DNA of 64,000 nt from Dentipellis sp. KUC8613 (GCA_002286715.1 NSJX01000002.1:1521609-1585608); one strand, 5' to 3'. Counted from the stretch's first letter, positions 23,500 through 33,191 are shown. The notes: generated by a model from the sequence alone, not told the origin. Numbers and translations: made by a program.

Positions 23500-24354
23500 T
23501 TACAATGGTCGATATAGATTATTCTCTTCGATATACTGCGATACACCGTGAGTGACCATGGTCTTCCAGCTCTCGTCTCCTCCAGCTATCTTCGCCCTCA
23601 CTTCGCTGGAGCTGAACGACTTTTTATCATCACCGATATTGATGAACGACACCTTGTCCACAATGCCCATCTCCTTGATCGTTTCCGACGCGCGGCGCTC
23701 GACTTCCGTGGCCTCAGCAGCCTCCGACGAAGTGGCCATCACGCGCCGTGCGCAGACGACACGAGAATCATCCCCATCCGCCGCGAAGAAGCGCGACAGC
23801 GCTGCGCGCATGTTCTCCATCGAGCCATAATACCGCGGCGCAAGCAGGCGCTCCAGGGTGTCCGTCCCCTGTAAGAACGTCAGCTGCACCTTGGGGGCGT
23901 ACGTGTCTTTGCCCGCCGCCGAGGCAAAGCGCGCGCGGAGGAAGGCGAGCAGGACGGCAGACTTGCCGACGAAGGTCGGCTCGTCCATGATGGCGACGGC
24001 GACGTTGGCGGGGGCCATGTCCTGCGCGAGCAGGCCCATCATCTGCATGCGCTGCGCGTGCGTCGCGTCGCCGGGCTTCAGCTGCTTGTCGGCGTTGCGC
24101 ACACTCAGGAGCAGCAGCCGCGCGTCGTACGGCGTGTGGTCGGCCGCGGGCGGTGGGGAGAGCGCGAGTGCGAGGTGTGCGAGGGTCGGCGGGTTGAAGG
24201 AGGAGTCGAGAACGGAGATGCGTAGTGGGGAGCTGGAGGATGAGGGAGGGGAGGAGGTGAGCGGCCAGGTGGGGGTGGTCGAGTGCACGAGCTCGACGCT
24301 CGACGTGCCGAGCTGGATGCGCCTGATGGCGGCCTCACAGTCGGCGTGGTGCAT
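23500..24354 (-). CDS. Nicotinamide-nucleotide adenylyltransferase-like protein (Pof1 type)
   Basis: A single exon encodes 284 residues of the nucleotidylyltransferase fold. The N-terminal motif SSFNPPTLAHLALAL matches the family's nucleotide-binding signature, with T-x-x-H in place of the usual H-x-x-H. The C-terminal SSSEVRAKI is the ISSTxxR-type ATP-binding motif. LTFLQGTDTLERLLAPRYY lies between them and is typical of the fungal Pof1/NMNAT-like branch. That branch has been linked to NAD metabolism and to protein-quality control in yeast. Whether this protein acts on NMN or on another nucleotide cannot be told from the sequence. The ATG at 24354 is the only one in frame near the conserved start. 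The frame stays open upstream to about 24560 without another ATG. It converges with FAS. Confidence 0.75.
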   Translation of the reverse strand: MHHADCEAAIRRIQLGTSSVELVHSTTPTWPLTSSPPSSSSSPLRISVLDSSFNPPTLAHLALALSPPPAADHTPYDARLLLLSVRNADKQLKPGDATHAQRMQMMGLLAQDMAPANVAVAIMDEPTFVGKSAVLLAFLRARFASAAGKDTYAPKVQLTFLQGTDTLERLLAPRYYGSMENMRAALSRFFAADGDDSRVVCARRVMATSSEAAEATEVERRASETIKEMGIVDKVSFINIGDDKKSFSSSEVRAKIAGGDESWKTMVTHGVSQYIEENNLYRPL

Positions 24355-24906
24355 GTTCTCTAGTCGATGAGCGAGATACGCGAGCCGCGTGGGCGAGGAG
24401 AGCGTCCGTGATAGCTCGTCCTTTACTAGATGCAGAGCCAGGTTGGTATGTGATGGCTGCTGTAAAGTTGCACAAAGGCGACTTACACACTGGCAAGCGC
24501 TGGCCGACTCGGAATTGCTAGCCTGACCACCGCCGTGCCTAGTAACGCCTGGAATCCTGGATAAGATGCAGTGTCATAGGGTCGCAATGCGTGTCGTCAA
24601 GACATGCCTCAAACCGGGGATAGTACAGAGGAGTACCCAAAATACAGCCTCCCAAGGCTTCAGCGAAATAGGAAAATGCAGCAGACAGGCTATGGGGAGA
24701 GTCGGAGAAGACTGCAAGGAATTGGAGGTCAAAATCACAGTCGAATTGACCGATCCCGATAAGGCAGTTTGCATGCTGACGGTGGCTGTGCGCGACTTTA
24801 GCAGATCTAACCGACCTTGCAATCCGCTTACTTCCCTCCATCTGTACATCATCCTCCCTCCTCCCTTTGTATCCTACCAGCCGGACGCCAGACCAACTGC
24901 CAACTA
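24355..24906. other. Divergent intergenic interval
   Basis: This separates the divergent nucleotidyltransferase and DBP5 genes. No convincing coding exon is seen. It must hold both promoters. Confidence 0.5.
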
Positions 24907-26826
24907 ATGGAGAAGGACGCTGACGGCTTCTTCACCGGGCCACCGCCGGAGAGTGCTAGTATGCGTTGTCTGCCCGTTTCTCAAGCATGCGGGAAACTGA
25001 CCAGTGATCGACTTTTGTCAGAACCTCCTGCGCCGGAAGAGAAAAAAGAGGAAGAGACACCGAATCCTGGTACGTAAATTATCTTCTTGGTAATACCCAG
25101 ACAGACGAAGACAGGAACTCCCGAATTGCAGAGGCAGAGGGTAGCGCAAGCGATCTCATCAAGTCAACGTTCGATGTCTACGTGAGTTTTGCGTATGGTC
25201 TACCGCTGGAAATGTGATGCTGATTTGAGGTACAGGTCACCTTGGCAGATCAACAGCAGGACCCAAATTCACCATTGTTTAGTGCGAAGACGTTCGAGGA
25301 GCTTGGACTGTGCGTGCGGCACCTGTCGTTGCAGAGTTTGTTATGCTGACTGTGCAGCTAGGCATGAGAACTTGCTCAAGGGTATATTTGCCCTCGGGTT
25401 TACCAAGCCTTCCAAGATTCAGGAGCGAGCCCTGCCCCTGCTGCTCCGAGATCCGTAAGCCTGCCATCCCCATCCTCTCCCATCTCGTTCTCAACCCTCC
25501 ATATTAAGGCCACAGAACATGATCGGCCAGTCGCAGTCTGGAACGGGAAAAACTGCTGCTTTCGTCCTCACTATGCTCAGCCGAATCGATTTCTCAAAAA
25601 ATAAGACCCAAGCGATCTGCCTTGCGCCGTCGCGAGAGCTTGCACGGCAGATCATGACGGTCATCAACACTATGGGCAAGTTCACCGAAGTCCAGACGGA
25701 GTATGGCATCAAGGATCATCTACCGAGGGACGCCACCAAGATTACTGCGCACATTGTGGTCGGCACACCCGGAACGATGACGGATTTAATTCGGCGGAGG
25801 GTCATTGATGTCTCTGAGTTGAAGGTGTTTGTGCTGGACGAGGCGGATAACATGTTAGACCAGGACGGTCTTGGAGACCAGACGCTCCGAGTGAAAAAGT
25901 GCGCCCATCTTGTTTTCGACCTCAAAATCGCACTGACTTCTGAGCTCGCCGTAGCATGCTTCCTAAGAGATCTGACCTGCAACTTGTCCTGTTCTCCGCC
26001 ACTTTCCCCGACAACGTCCGTCAATTCGCGAAGAAATTCGCGCCCAACGCAAACATGATCGAGCTCAAGCAGAACGAGCTATCCGTTGACTCTATCCGGC
26101 AGTTCTACATGGATTGCGATTCCGAGGAGCGCAAATACGACATCCTCGTCTCACTCTACCACCTCTTGACAGTTGGCCAAAGTATTATCTTCTGCCAGGC
26201 AAGTGTTCTCTACGTTAACATCTGCGGCGATCACTCAAGTCGCCTTTGCAGCATCGGTCGACGGCAGACCGCATCTCGCAACGAATGACCGCAGAAGGGC
26301 ACAAAGTCGCCTCGTTGCACGGTGCAAAGGATGCCAAGGAGCGCGACACGATCATTGACAGGTTCCGAGAAGGAAAGGAGAAGGTGCTCATCACGACGAA
26401 CGTCATCGCTCGCGGCATCGACATCTTGCAAGTGAATATGGTTGTGAACTACGACCTGCCGCTGCTCAACGAGCGTGATCGTAATGCCCACGCGAACGAC
26501 GCGCAACCGGATATCGAGACGTATATTCACCGTATTGGTACGTTGCAGTGTAGATGCATGTATGTGGCGGTGGTTTGATGGTTTTTGTGCAGGACGAACG
26601 GGTCGCTTTGGACGCAAGGGTATCTCAATTAACTTCGTCCACAACGACAAGACGTGGCGGCAGATGCAGGCGATTGAGCAGGCGACAGGAAAGAAGATTA
26701 CGTGTATCAAAACGGATGATATTGACCGCATGGAGGAGGTTTGTGCTCCGTCTTTGCTCCTTTTTTCTATTCTCACGACTACTGCGTTTCTGTTCACAGG
26801 AGTTGAAGAAGCACCTGAAGTCCTGA
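24907..26826 (+). CDS. DBP5: DEAD-box ATP-dependent RNA helicase DBP5 (DDX19 type), mRNA export
   Basis: Dbp5 remodels mRNPs at the cytoplasmic face of the nuclear pore with Gle1 and inositol hexakisphosphate. The model has ten exons and 469 residues. Introns are at 24959-25021, 25070-25131, 25182-25235, 25310-25361, 25455-25508, 25899-25954, 26199-26251, 26538-26592 and 26739-26799. An acidic N-terminus leads to [35 protein letters not shown] and the Q motif [17 protein letters not shown], which are specific to Dbp5. Helicase motifs follow in order: SQSGTGKT (I), APSRELARQ (Ia), GTPGT (Ib), DEADNMLDQ (II), SAT (III), [12 protein letters not shown] (V) and [13 protein letters not shown] (VI). 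The protein ends EELKKHLKS. The intron at 26199-26251 starts with GC, not GT. Length and motif spacing match the family. Confidence 0.95.
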
Positions 26827-27024
26827 AGTAGTTCGTGCCTGTGGTTCTATATGTAGTTTTCGGATTTCCTCAATACGATGTATCACACATTATCAAGCCT
26901 ACCAACTGGATCTTTCTTATATTCTGGGCTGATGCTCTCTGACCAGACAAGGGTATATAATGCACGGAATCAACATTTTCTAGTGTCCGGACATCCTACT
27001 CAACTACTTTGGCCCTCCAAGAAA
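26827..27024. other. DBP5 3' flank
   Basis: AT-richer sequence after the DBP5 stop. I see no coding feature. It probably holds the DBP5 3' end. Confidence 0.4.
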
Positions 27025-27190
27025 GCTCAAAAGGCTACAGAATTTAGGTGCAACGTAGACCGCCTAGATACTACCCTTGCTCTGGTGCGATTCCAGCCTC
27101 AGTTTTCCTTCCCGACCCTCGTCGCTGAGCGGCACCCGATCCGTAGTGATGCTATTCGTCAAAGGCTCAAGCCTTACTTTACATGACACT
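27025..27190 (-). pseudogene. Decayed fragment of the unknown family, adjacent to copy B
   Basis: Read on the minus strand, this stretch matches the C-terminal part of the neighbouring intact gene. SITTDRVPLSDEGREGKLRL corresponds to SITTDRIPFSHDDRTGKLRL, and further on AVYVAPKF corresponds to EVYVKPEF. A frameshift and several in-frame stops separate the matching pieces, so no protein can be made from it. It lies only about 45 bp beyond the stop codon of the intact copy, in the same orientation, as expected for an old tandem duplication that has decayed. Confidence 0.75.
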
Positions 27191-27233
27191 CCCGGCAAAT
27201 TGCACCGCCCAAACTACCAGCACACCTTACGCC

Positions 27234-28250
27234 TCAAACCTCTTCGTAAACCTCACTGTCCGTCTCCTCTTCTTCTTCTTCATCTACGGGAACCTCAACT
27301 TCGTCGAAAAACTCGGGCTTCACATAAACCTCCTGAACGGTAGCCTGAATCCGGTATGATTCCAGCCTAAGCTTCCCCGTCCGGTCGTCATGGCTGAACG
27401 GGATGCGATCCGTGGTGATGCTATCCGCCAGCGGGACTAACCTGACCTTGACTCCCCAGACATGGTTGTAATCCCAGATCACCTTGTCAAGGTGCGGTAG
27501 CGGAAGTCCTGCCTTGGCGCGAGCGATGAAGATGCGGGACCATTTTCCCGTCCACACCCCGCTGCACTGGTCTGCACCGGGTTCCAGGTGTTCGTCTTCC
27601 TCCTCCTCGCTGCTTTCTGCGTCCTGCCTGTCCTCCATTGCTGCGCGATGTGACTCTAGATCTGGCATCGTGATGTGCACTATTGACGCATGACTGGGGA
27701 CAGATATGCCGATATTGGTGAAGTACTGAGCTTCGGCTTCATATATAGAGGGGGGTTTGTCGCTTGGGGCCTTTTGGTCTTCTTCGGGGTACCCGTAGCG
27801 GTCGAAGGTTGCCCGGAATGCAGAAGCCGCATTAGGGGGTAAAGGACGGTGGACGAGGAGCAGTGGATCCTGATCATCTGCATCCCCGAAGACGGCACCG
27901 CTCTCGAGCGCCTCCGAGCTCAATGTCCCAATGTACGTCGAGCGGTTGTATCTAGAGCGGCCGTTCTGGGGAGGAGGGAGCTTGTATGTGAAGGCCTCAT
28001 GCTCGTCTGACCACGAGGAGGGGATCAAACGTGTGGGCCGTATTGCGTGATGGTAGGCTCCGTATGGCTCTGGGCCGTTACCCATGAACCAGAGGAGAGG
28101 GCACAGCACGCCTTCGTCGTACCAGCGTATCGCTGAGATGCAGACGGGATCTGTGGGAAAGGCTGGAGGAGCAGTGGCAACTTTGGCTTTCTTGGTCGCT
28201 CCGCTTGGTGCAGAACACTCCTCTTCAGACAGCGCCCTCTTTGCAGACAT
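27234..28250 (-). CDS. Protein of unknown, lineage-restricted family (copy B)
   Basis: A single coding exon of 338 residues starts at MSAKRALSEEEC (ATG at 28250). It is a paralogue of the product of 2540-3885. Conserved blocks are ATKKAKV, ISAIRW, SWSDEHEAFTYKL, DPLLLVHRPLP, MPDLESHRAAMED, WTGKWSRIFI, LDKVIWD, VRLVPLADS and LRLESYRIQATVQEVYVKPE. The last dozen or so residues are almost all acidic, ending EEEEEETDSEVYEEV. I cannot assign a known domain or activity. A likely intron in the 5' UTR ends just upstream of the ATG (acceptor CCAG two bases before it, donor GTGAGT near 28306). A pseudogene fragment lies just downstream. The Trp-rich conserved core suggests a folded domain of about 280 residues, not a disordered protein. 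Confidence 0.75.
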   Translation of the reverse strand: MSAKRALSEEECSAPSGATKKAKVATAPPAFPTDPVCISAIRWYDEGVLCPLLWFMGNGPEPYGAYHHAIRPTRLIPSSWSDEHEAFTYKLPPPQNGRSRYNRSTYIGTLSSEALESGAVFGDADDQDPLLLVHRPLPPNAASAFRATFDRYGYPEEDQKAPSDKPPSIYEAEAQYFTNIGISVPSHASIVHITMPDLESHRAAMEDRQDAESSEEEEDEHLEPGADQCSGVWTGKWSRIFIARAKAGLPLPHLDKVIWDYNHVWGVKVRLVPLADSITTDRIPFSHDDRTGKLRLESYRIQATVQEVYVKPEFFDEVEVPVDEEEEEETDSEVYEEV

Positions 28251-28861
28251 TTCTGGAACGAGATGAATCAATATCGATGAATCTAACGAGCACAATTTGA
28301 CTCACCTTGACGTACTCAGATGTCCGAGCAGGGGATTGAGAGCAAAGGATGGGGCAGAAGATAAATGAGGGAGTGTCTCAGGAGTATAGGAGTCGTCACT
28401 CAAATAGGAGGCAATGAGTGCAATTTATATCGCCTCGAGAGGTAAACGCAGTCTGGGGCATGGCGACTACTCTACTGCCATCCTATGCATCACAGCGAGA
28501 TAACCACCGGCCGCAATCCTCGTTATGAACCACAATCGTTACGGCGAGCTATCGGTCCTTATCATGCCAGGATCCTCAGACCCTGAACGCCGTCCACCTA
28601 ACGAGTACGGGTGGACGACGTCGCCTTTACTACGCGGTGCCATTTGTGCGGCAGATGCGGGTTTCAGACGACACAGCGTAGTGAAGCGCGCGCAGATGTG
28701 CTGCTCGAGTTCTTCCTCCCTCGGTCCTAAGCACACACAATCTATCTCATGATGGGAGTAATTCGGGATATTTTGATACAAATGGATAAACGTACAATCA
28801 CGCCGTAGCAGAGTTATGAGCGGTGTGGACCTTTCTAAGCGGAGGGGGTTCCTCATCTCTG
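28251..28861. other. Upstream region of copy B
   Basis: It contains the putative 5'-UTR exon and promoter of copy B and the 3' flank of the F-box gene. No further gene is supported. Confidence 0.4.
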
Positions 28862-30664
28862 TTAAAGGGCATAAAACGCGCGCTCGTTATCTTCAAGGTC
28901 ATCAGTATCCCCATCCTCCTCGTCCCCATCCTCGTCCATGTCCTCATCTTCGTCCTCGCCATCATCCTCGCCCTCGTCACCTTCATCTTCATCTTCTGAA
29001 AAATACGGTGAATCCCGTCCATCGATACCCATCCTACGTCCCGCCCTGCTCTGATACTCGAACTCGGGCACAACAGCAGCCAGAGTCTCCTTCCACACGC
29101 CCACGTCAGGGCGGCACTCCGCCATCCGAAGCACGATGCGCCGCAACGGCACACCACGGTTCCTCGCCAGCAGCACGTTCCGCGCAACCATATCCAAGGC
29201 GGTAGCATCGAGCCCCTCCGGCTCCGCGTCGATCACCAGCGTCTGCAGCCCCGGAACGGCGCCGACGTTCGCTTTGAGCAGCGCGTCGAGAAACGCGCAC
29301 GCAGGATCCGACTCGACCAGGAGCGCATCCAGGTGCGGCCAGCGCACGTCGGCGAACGCGAAGATCTCCGCCCACTGGCCTGCCGTCAGGCCGAGCCGGT
29401 TGCCCACTTCGAGCTCGCGCAGGCGGGCGTGCGGGAGCATGCGGAGCATGGCTTTCAGGATGCCCACGAAGTCGTCTGGGTACTCTCGGGGAAGCAGCAG
29501 GTCGACTAGGTCTTTTGGATCGCGGTGCGGCCGGGCGCGGTCGTGGATGATCAGCGGGAGGTGCGCCGTCGTGGGCGACGATTGGATGAGCGCGCATCTG
29601 AGGTGGGGTGTGGGGTTGAGGACGTCCGTCGCGATGCAGTGGTTTCTTGTTATGTCGAGCAGCGTGTACACGGCTTTATCCGTCTCCCAAGCGGGCGCTG
29701 TCTCGTCGTTGCAGTTGATGTTGAGGTTGGTGCCTGGCTGGAGAGATATGCCACGTAGTATGCTGATGCATTCCGCCATGCTCTGGTTAAGACGAAGGCT
29801 TCTGAGCTGCGGCAAAGATACCGGTTCGAGAAGTTGTTCCTCGCCAGGCAGGACATGGACGGCGCCGTACAGCCGCAGTTCCTGCAACCGCACCATCCTT
29901 GCGAGCGCGAGAAACAGATTCGACAGCGAGGGAAGACAGCGCTCCTCCCCGTTTGTGAAAAGATATCTGGGCTGCATGTTCTCAAGGTGCAGGAAAACAA
30001 GATTCGGGAAGGAGAGCGCGTCCCACTGGACGAAGATGTTTTTCAGGTGGAGAGAGCGCAAGGAGTCATTGCTGCCATTCAGCAGATACCCAGAAACCTT
30101 TGGGATTCGGTTGATAAGAGAGTCATAATCGTCTGTAGAGATGTCCACAGCGAGGTCCTCGAGCCGGGGAGCGGCGTTATGCAACCGGTCCACGAGCGAT
30201 AGCATAGAGCTGTGTGCGCCGCTGATGTCAAGAACACGTATCCTATAGAGATTGTTGGCGATATTCTCTGGTGCAAGAATTGCTTCAGATGATGCCTTGT
30301 GCTGGCTGATGCACAACAATGCATTCCTAGCGCGCTCCACAAAGACCCTTGTCCAGTTGTCTCCCAGATCAGAGATGTGCGTCCAGAGTATGGCAGACGA
30401 TATCGCGACTTCTCTCCAGCGGCGGCAGACATGAGTGATTCGAACCCATCCGAGTACCGTCCGGGACTTTTTCCGGTACGAAGGCGCCGAGAGTTGCAGA
30501 GACGTGAAGATGAGCACCAGGATCTCTGGCGGAAGAGCGACGATCGGCCGTGTCCTGTTGAAGTCTTCTGCTAGCCGCTGAAACAAACGATCGAATTCAG
30601 CATCCCGCCATACAGAGGACGCCATTGTGTGCTTCGAATCCGTGTCAGTGATGCTACCTGACAT
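28862..30664 (-). CDS. F-box protein with leucine-rich C-terminal region
   Basis: An uninterrupted frame encodes about 600 residues from the ATG at 30664 (MSGSITDTDS). Residues about 40-95 form an F-box: IVALPPEILVLIFTSLQ followed by WVRITHVCRRWREVAISSAILW, the helix that docks Skp1. The rest consists of irregular Leu-rich segments (RLEDLAVDIS, SLRSLHLKNIF, LVFLHLENM, LQELRLYGAV, QLRSLRLNQ) that fit a degenerate LRR solenoid for substrate recognition. The C-terminus is a highly acidic Asp/Glu tail of about 50 residues. Proteins of this type are expanded in Agaricomycetes and serve as SCF ubiquitin-ligase adaptors. The substrate is unknown. No introns are needed, which is unusual beside the intron-rich neighbours but common for this family. 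Confidence 0.8.
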   Translation of the reverse strand: MSGSITDTDSKHTMASSVWRDAEFDRLFQRLAEDFNRTRPIVALPPEILVLIFTSLQLSAPSYRKKSRTVLGWVRITHVCRRWREVAISSAILWTHISDLGDNWTRVFVERARNALLCISQHKASSEAILAPENIANNLYRIRVLDISGAHSSMLSLVDRLHNAAPRLEDLAVDISTDDYDSLINRIPKVSGYLLNGSNDSLRSLHLKNIFVQWDALSFPNLVFLHLENMQPRYLFTNGEERCLPSLSNLFLALARMVRLQELRLYGAVHVLPGEEQLLEPVSLPQLRSLRLNQSMAECISILRGISLQPGTNLNINCNDETAPAWETDKAVYTLLDITRNHCIATDVLNPTPHLRCALIQSSPTTAHLPLIIHDRARPHRDPKDLVDLLLPREYPDDFVGILKAMLRMLPHARLRELEVGNRLGLTAGQWAEIFAFADVRWPHLDALLVESDPACAFLDALLKANVGAVPGLQTLVIDAEPEGLDATALDMVARNVLLARNRGVPLRRIVLRMAECRPDVGVWKETLAAVVPEFEYQSRAGRRMGIDGRDSPYFSEDEDEGDEGEDDGEDEDEDMDEDGDEEDGDTDDLEDNERAFYAL

Positions 30665-31742
30665 ACGCTCAGTCAAACTCAACGAGGAGACCAGTGCACA
30701 AGCTGTAGGTCACGCACCTCGGAGCAACGCCGCGACGAGACCAGGCGAAGAACGTCGACGTCGACGATAGCCCTTGATCCCAGGCAATGGTTCATTTATG
30801 AGTACGGGTCGCTGTCATATGATATCGACAATGCCTGATCGCTGTAATGTGTCTCGTGGCTATCAGCACGAGACGCATACATATCACGGCCCGATACCCG
30901 GTAGCAGCTTCCATGATCATGGTCGCTTGCGAGCTCGTCCTTCGCCTTGCAAAGAGCTGGCAGAAGCACAGGGTGTTGTAGAATATGGCCGTGGCCTGCA
31001 GTTGCAGCACCCAAAACAAGATTGACGGTCTGCATCAATATTGTCATCGCCCGTGGCTGGGCGCCGTGAAGTCCGTCACCGAAAGCATATACTCATGAAA
31101 CGAGTAAAAGCTCTCCGCGATTGTGCAACTGACATCATTTGATTCTGTTGCTGTACTTGACTGGACACCGATATTGCGATTTGCGGCATCAGAAGCATGA
31201 TGAAAAGCCTGGCGTGGCTAAGCAAGGCACGGCCCCGGCACCTTCACGGCGTCTAGCGACGGGCGCAAATCTAGACATGTAGCTGAGAGGCCGCAGTGCA
31301 GTAAAAAGGCGCTGTAGCTTTGATGCTCTGCTGAGTAGACGGCCAGATGTAATAACTGGCTGAACTCACCGCTTGCTCCACCAACCATAACCAGCGTCCA
31401 TGCGCGCCAAAGCAAACAACCGCCCTCCCAGAAACAAGACAAGAAACAAAATACACTCACCTCAGCTACCCCATCACCCTCCACACACCACACACCGTCC
31501 TTCAGAACCAAAATCACGTCCAGCATCCAGCATCCAACACCCAACATCCAAAAACCAACGTATCCGATATCCAAGCGCGTCGTGACTTCATACAACGTTG
31601 CAGATTACTTACATGCATTCGAGAGTCAGATTCAACGAGACCTAAGTAGTCCATAGAGATCAGATCGCAGCGACGTTCTTCTCCTCGTCCCGCGCGTTCA
31701 GCGTCGTGTGCGTGAGCGTGAGCGGAGGCGTCGACTCGGGTG
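30665..31742. other. Intergenic interval
   Basis: No supportable gene. A short stretch near 31520-31560 is a degenerate repeat of CATCCAGCATCCAACACC type. The rest is unremarkable. Confidence 0.4.
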
Positions 31743-32801
31743 TCAGAAATTCTGCAGGAGGCGGTTGAGGAAGACGGTCCCGGGGATGGGTATATTTTTG
31801 CGTTGCCTGTGGGTCTTCGCGTTAGAAAGAGATATATGCCAGAGCGCATGGTTAGGAGCTTACAGTTCACGGACTGAAAACGGGCGCGATGAAAGCGTGT
31901 GAGCACTGTGAGAATGAACCCAGGGAAAATATGATTGCTTACCGCGGATGATGAAGTTCGCAAGCATAGCGAAGAAGAGGAACGCGCTGATGAGGACCGG
32001 GCCCAATATTTGGTCTATACGCGATAGTGAGACAACATTCTTACGTTCGACGAAAAAGCAGCATGTATATATGCGCACCAAAATGGCCCGGATCCCGCCT
32101 GCGAATCATAGTGATGCGGTGCTGGTATACGAGGTATCCGTAGACCTTTCCACCACGCGAAGACCGAACTTCAGGTCAACATGGCTGAGGCGAAAGGACG
32201 AATGTACGCACAAGAATCCCGACGCTGATAGCAGCGTACACGTATGCGAAATTGCGCGCAATGTCGTCCTTCGAGGCGTTGAACAGCGCGACGGACAGCG
32301 TCCCAATCAAAATCGCCATGTTCAGATACGAGATCCACGCTAGCAAACGCAGAACGCATTTCATCAGCCCTGCGCCCACAACCCTTCCACCTCATCCGCG
32401 AGCGAGGAAGAACGGGAGAGAAAATACGCACTGCGCTCATTAGCGAACCACACCTTGCCCTCCACCCGCACAGGCGTCTTCACCTTCTTCGGCACACGCA
32501 CGCCAGGCGCGACGCTGTTGATGGCATGGTAGTCGCGCACGGTCGGGCGCTGGCCGTGCTCGTCCTGCGGGGCGTCGGGGATCTGGTCCGCGCGGGCGTA
32601 GCGCGCGGGGCGGGTCGCGCGCGGGAGGCGCGCGAGCGCGGACGGCGAGAACGGCGAGAGGAGGTCGGAGAAGGCGTGCCAGGAGCGCTGCAGGAGCGAG
32701 TCGCCCGTCGGCGCGCGCGAGTGCGTAGGCGAGGAGGGCGGCGAGGGCGAGACGTGCCCGTTGCCGGTGGACGTGCTGAGGGTGCCGTAGGTCGTCGACA
32801 T
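31743..32801 (-). CDS. VTC1: Vtc1-like DUF202 membrane protein
   Basis: Vtc1 is the small membrane subunit of the polyphosphate-synthesising VTC complex. The model has six exons and 236 residues. Exons are 32432-32801, 32212-32339, 32079-32145, 31943-32014, 31864-31873 and 31743-31806, and they sum to 711 nt. The N-terminal 100 residues are a Ser/Pro/Arg-rich extension that starts MSTTYGTLST and is not seen in yeast Vtc1 (129 residues). The DUF202 core then begins VRVEGKVWFANERTWISYLN. It has three hydrophobic helices (MAILIGTLSVALF, YVYAAISVGIL, LISAFLFFAMLANFIIR) and conserved RRRDPGHFDQILGPVL. The E-R-T motif at the start of the core matches the VTC4 protein encoded at 4647-8158. The 10-nt fifth exon is supported by frame only. 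Without it the protein would stop five codons after FIIR. There is no SPX or catalytic domain. Confidence 0.82.
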
Positions 32802-32954
32802 TGTGCGCGGGCGGGAGACGGCGGGGGCGGCGGCGACGGCGAGCCTGAGGTTGAGGGCGAGTCGCTTTGGCCGATCGAGTGAAGTGTCTGGGCTCACCGG
32901 CGTCGGCGCGGGCCGGGATGGGCTCGAAACGAACGTGCGTGCGGCGTGTCGGCG

Positions 32955-32962
32955 TGACGTCA
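32955..32962. promoter_or_regulatory. CRE-type site TGACGTCA in a divergent promoter
   Basis: A perfect 8-bp TGACGTCA lies between the divergent VTC1-like gene (start 32801) and the J-protein gene (start 33192). It fits a bZIP factor site. Confidence 0.4.
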
Positions 32963-32988
32963 GGGGAGATAAGATAAGATTAAAGGGT

Positions 32989-33001
32989 TTCTAGGACGTT
33001 C
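32989..33001. promoter_or_regulatory. Heat-shock-element-like site
   Basis: TTCTAGGACGTTC matches the heat-shock element pattern TTCnnGAAnnTTC except for GGA in the middle unit. It lies about 190 bp upstream of the J-protein start, where an HSF site is expected for an Hsp40 gene. Confidence 0.45.
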
Positions 33002-33191
33002 TGGTAAGGCCTGTATCCGACTGCACCGATGACGCCTATTCTCGGCCCTGTCCCCACAGCGATATTTACCTCCTGCATCTCCCGCGCGGGGCGTCCTCAT
33101 AGACGATACCATTCTCATCGCTGCACCCCACATACTTGCACTTTCATCGACTTTTCGACTCTTTCTCTGGGAAAAGCGCATTTGATTCAGC

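Noticed and set aside
30428..30445. A TTCGAACCC string resembling a tRNA B-box
   Set aside because: It lies inside the F-box coding exon, and I see no A-box, acceptor stem or cloverleaf around it.
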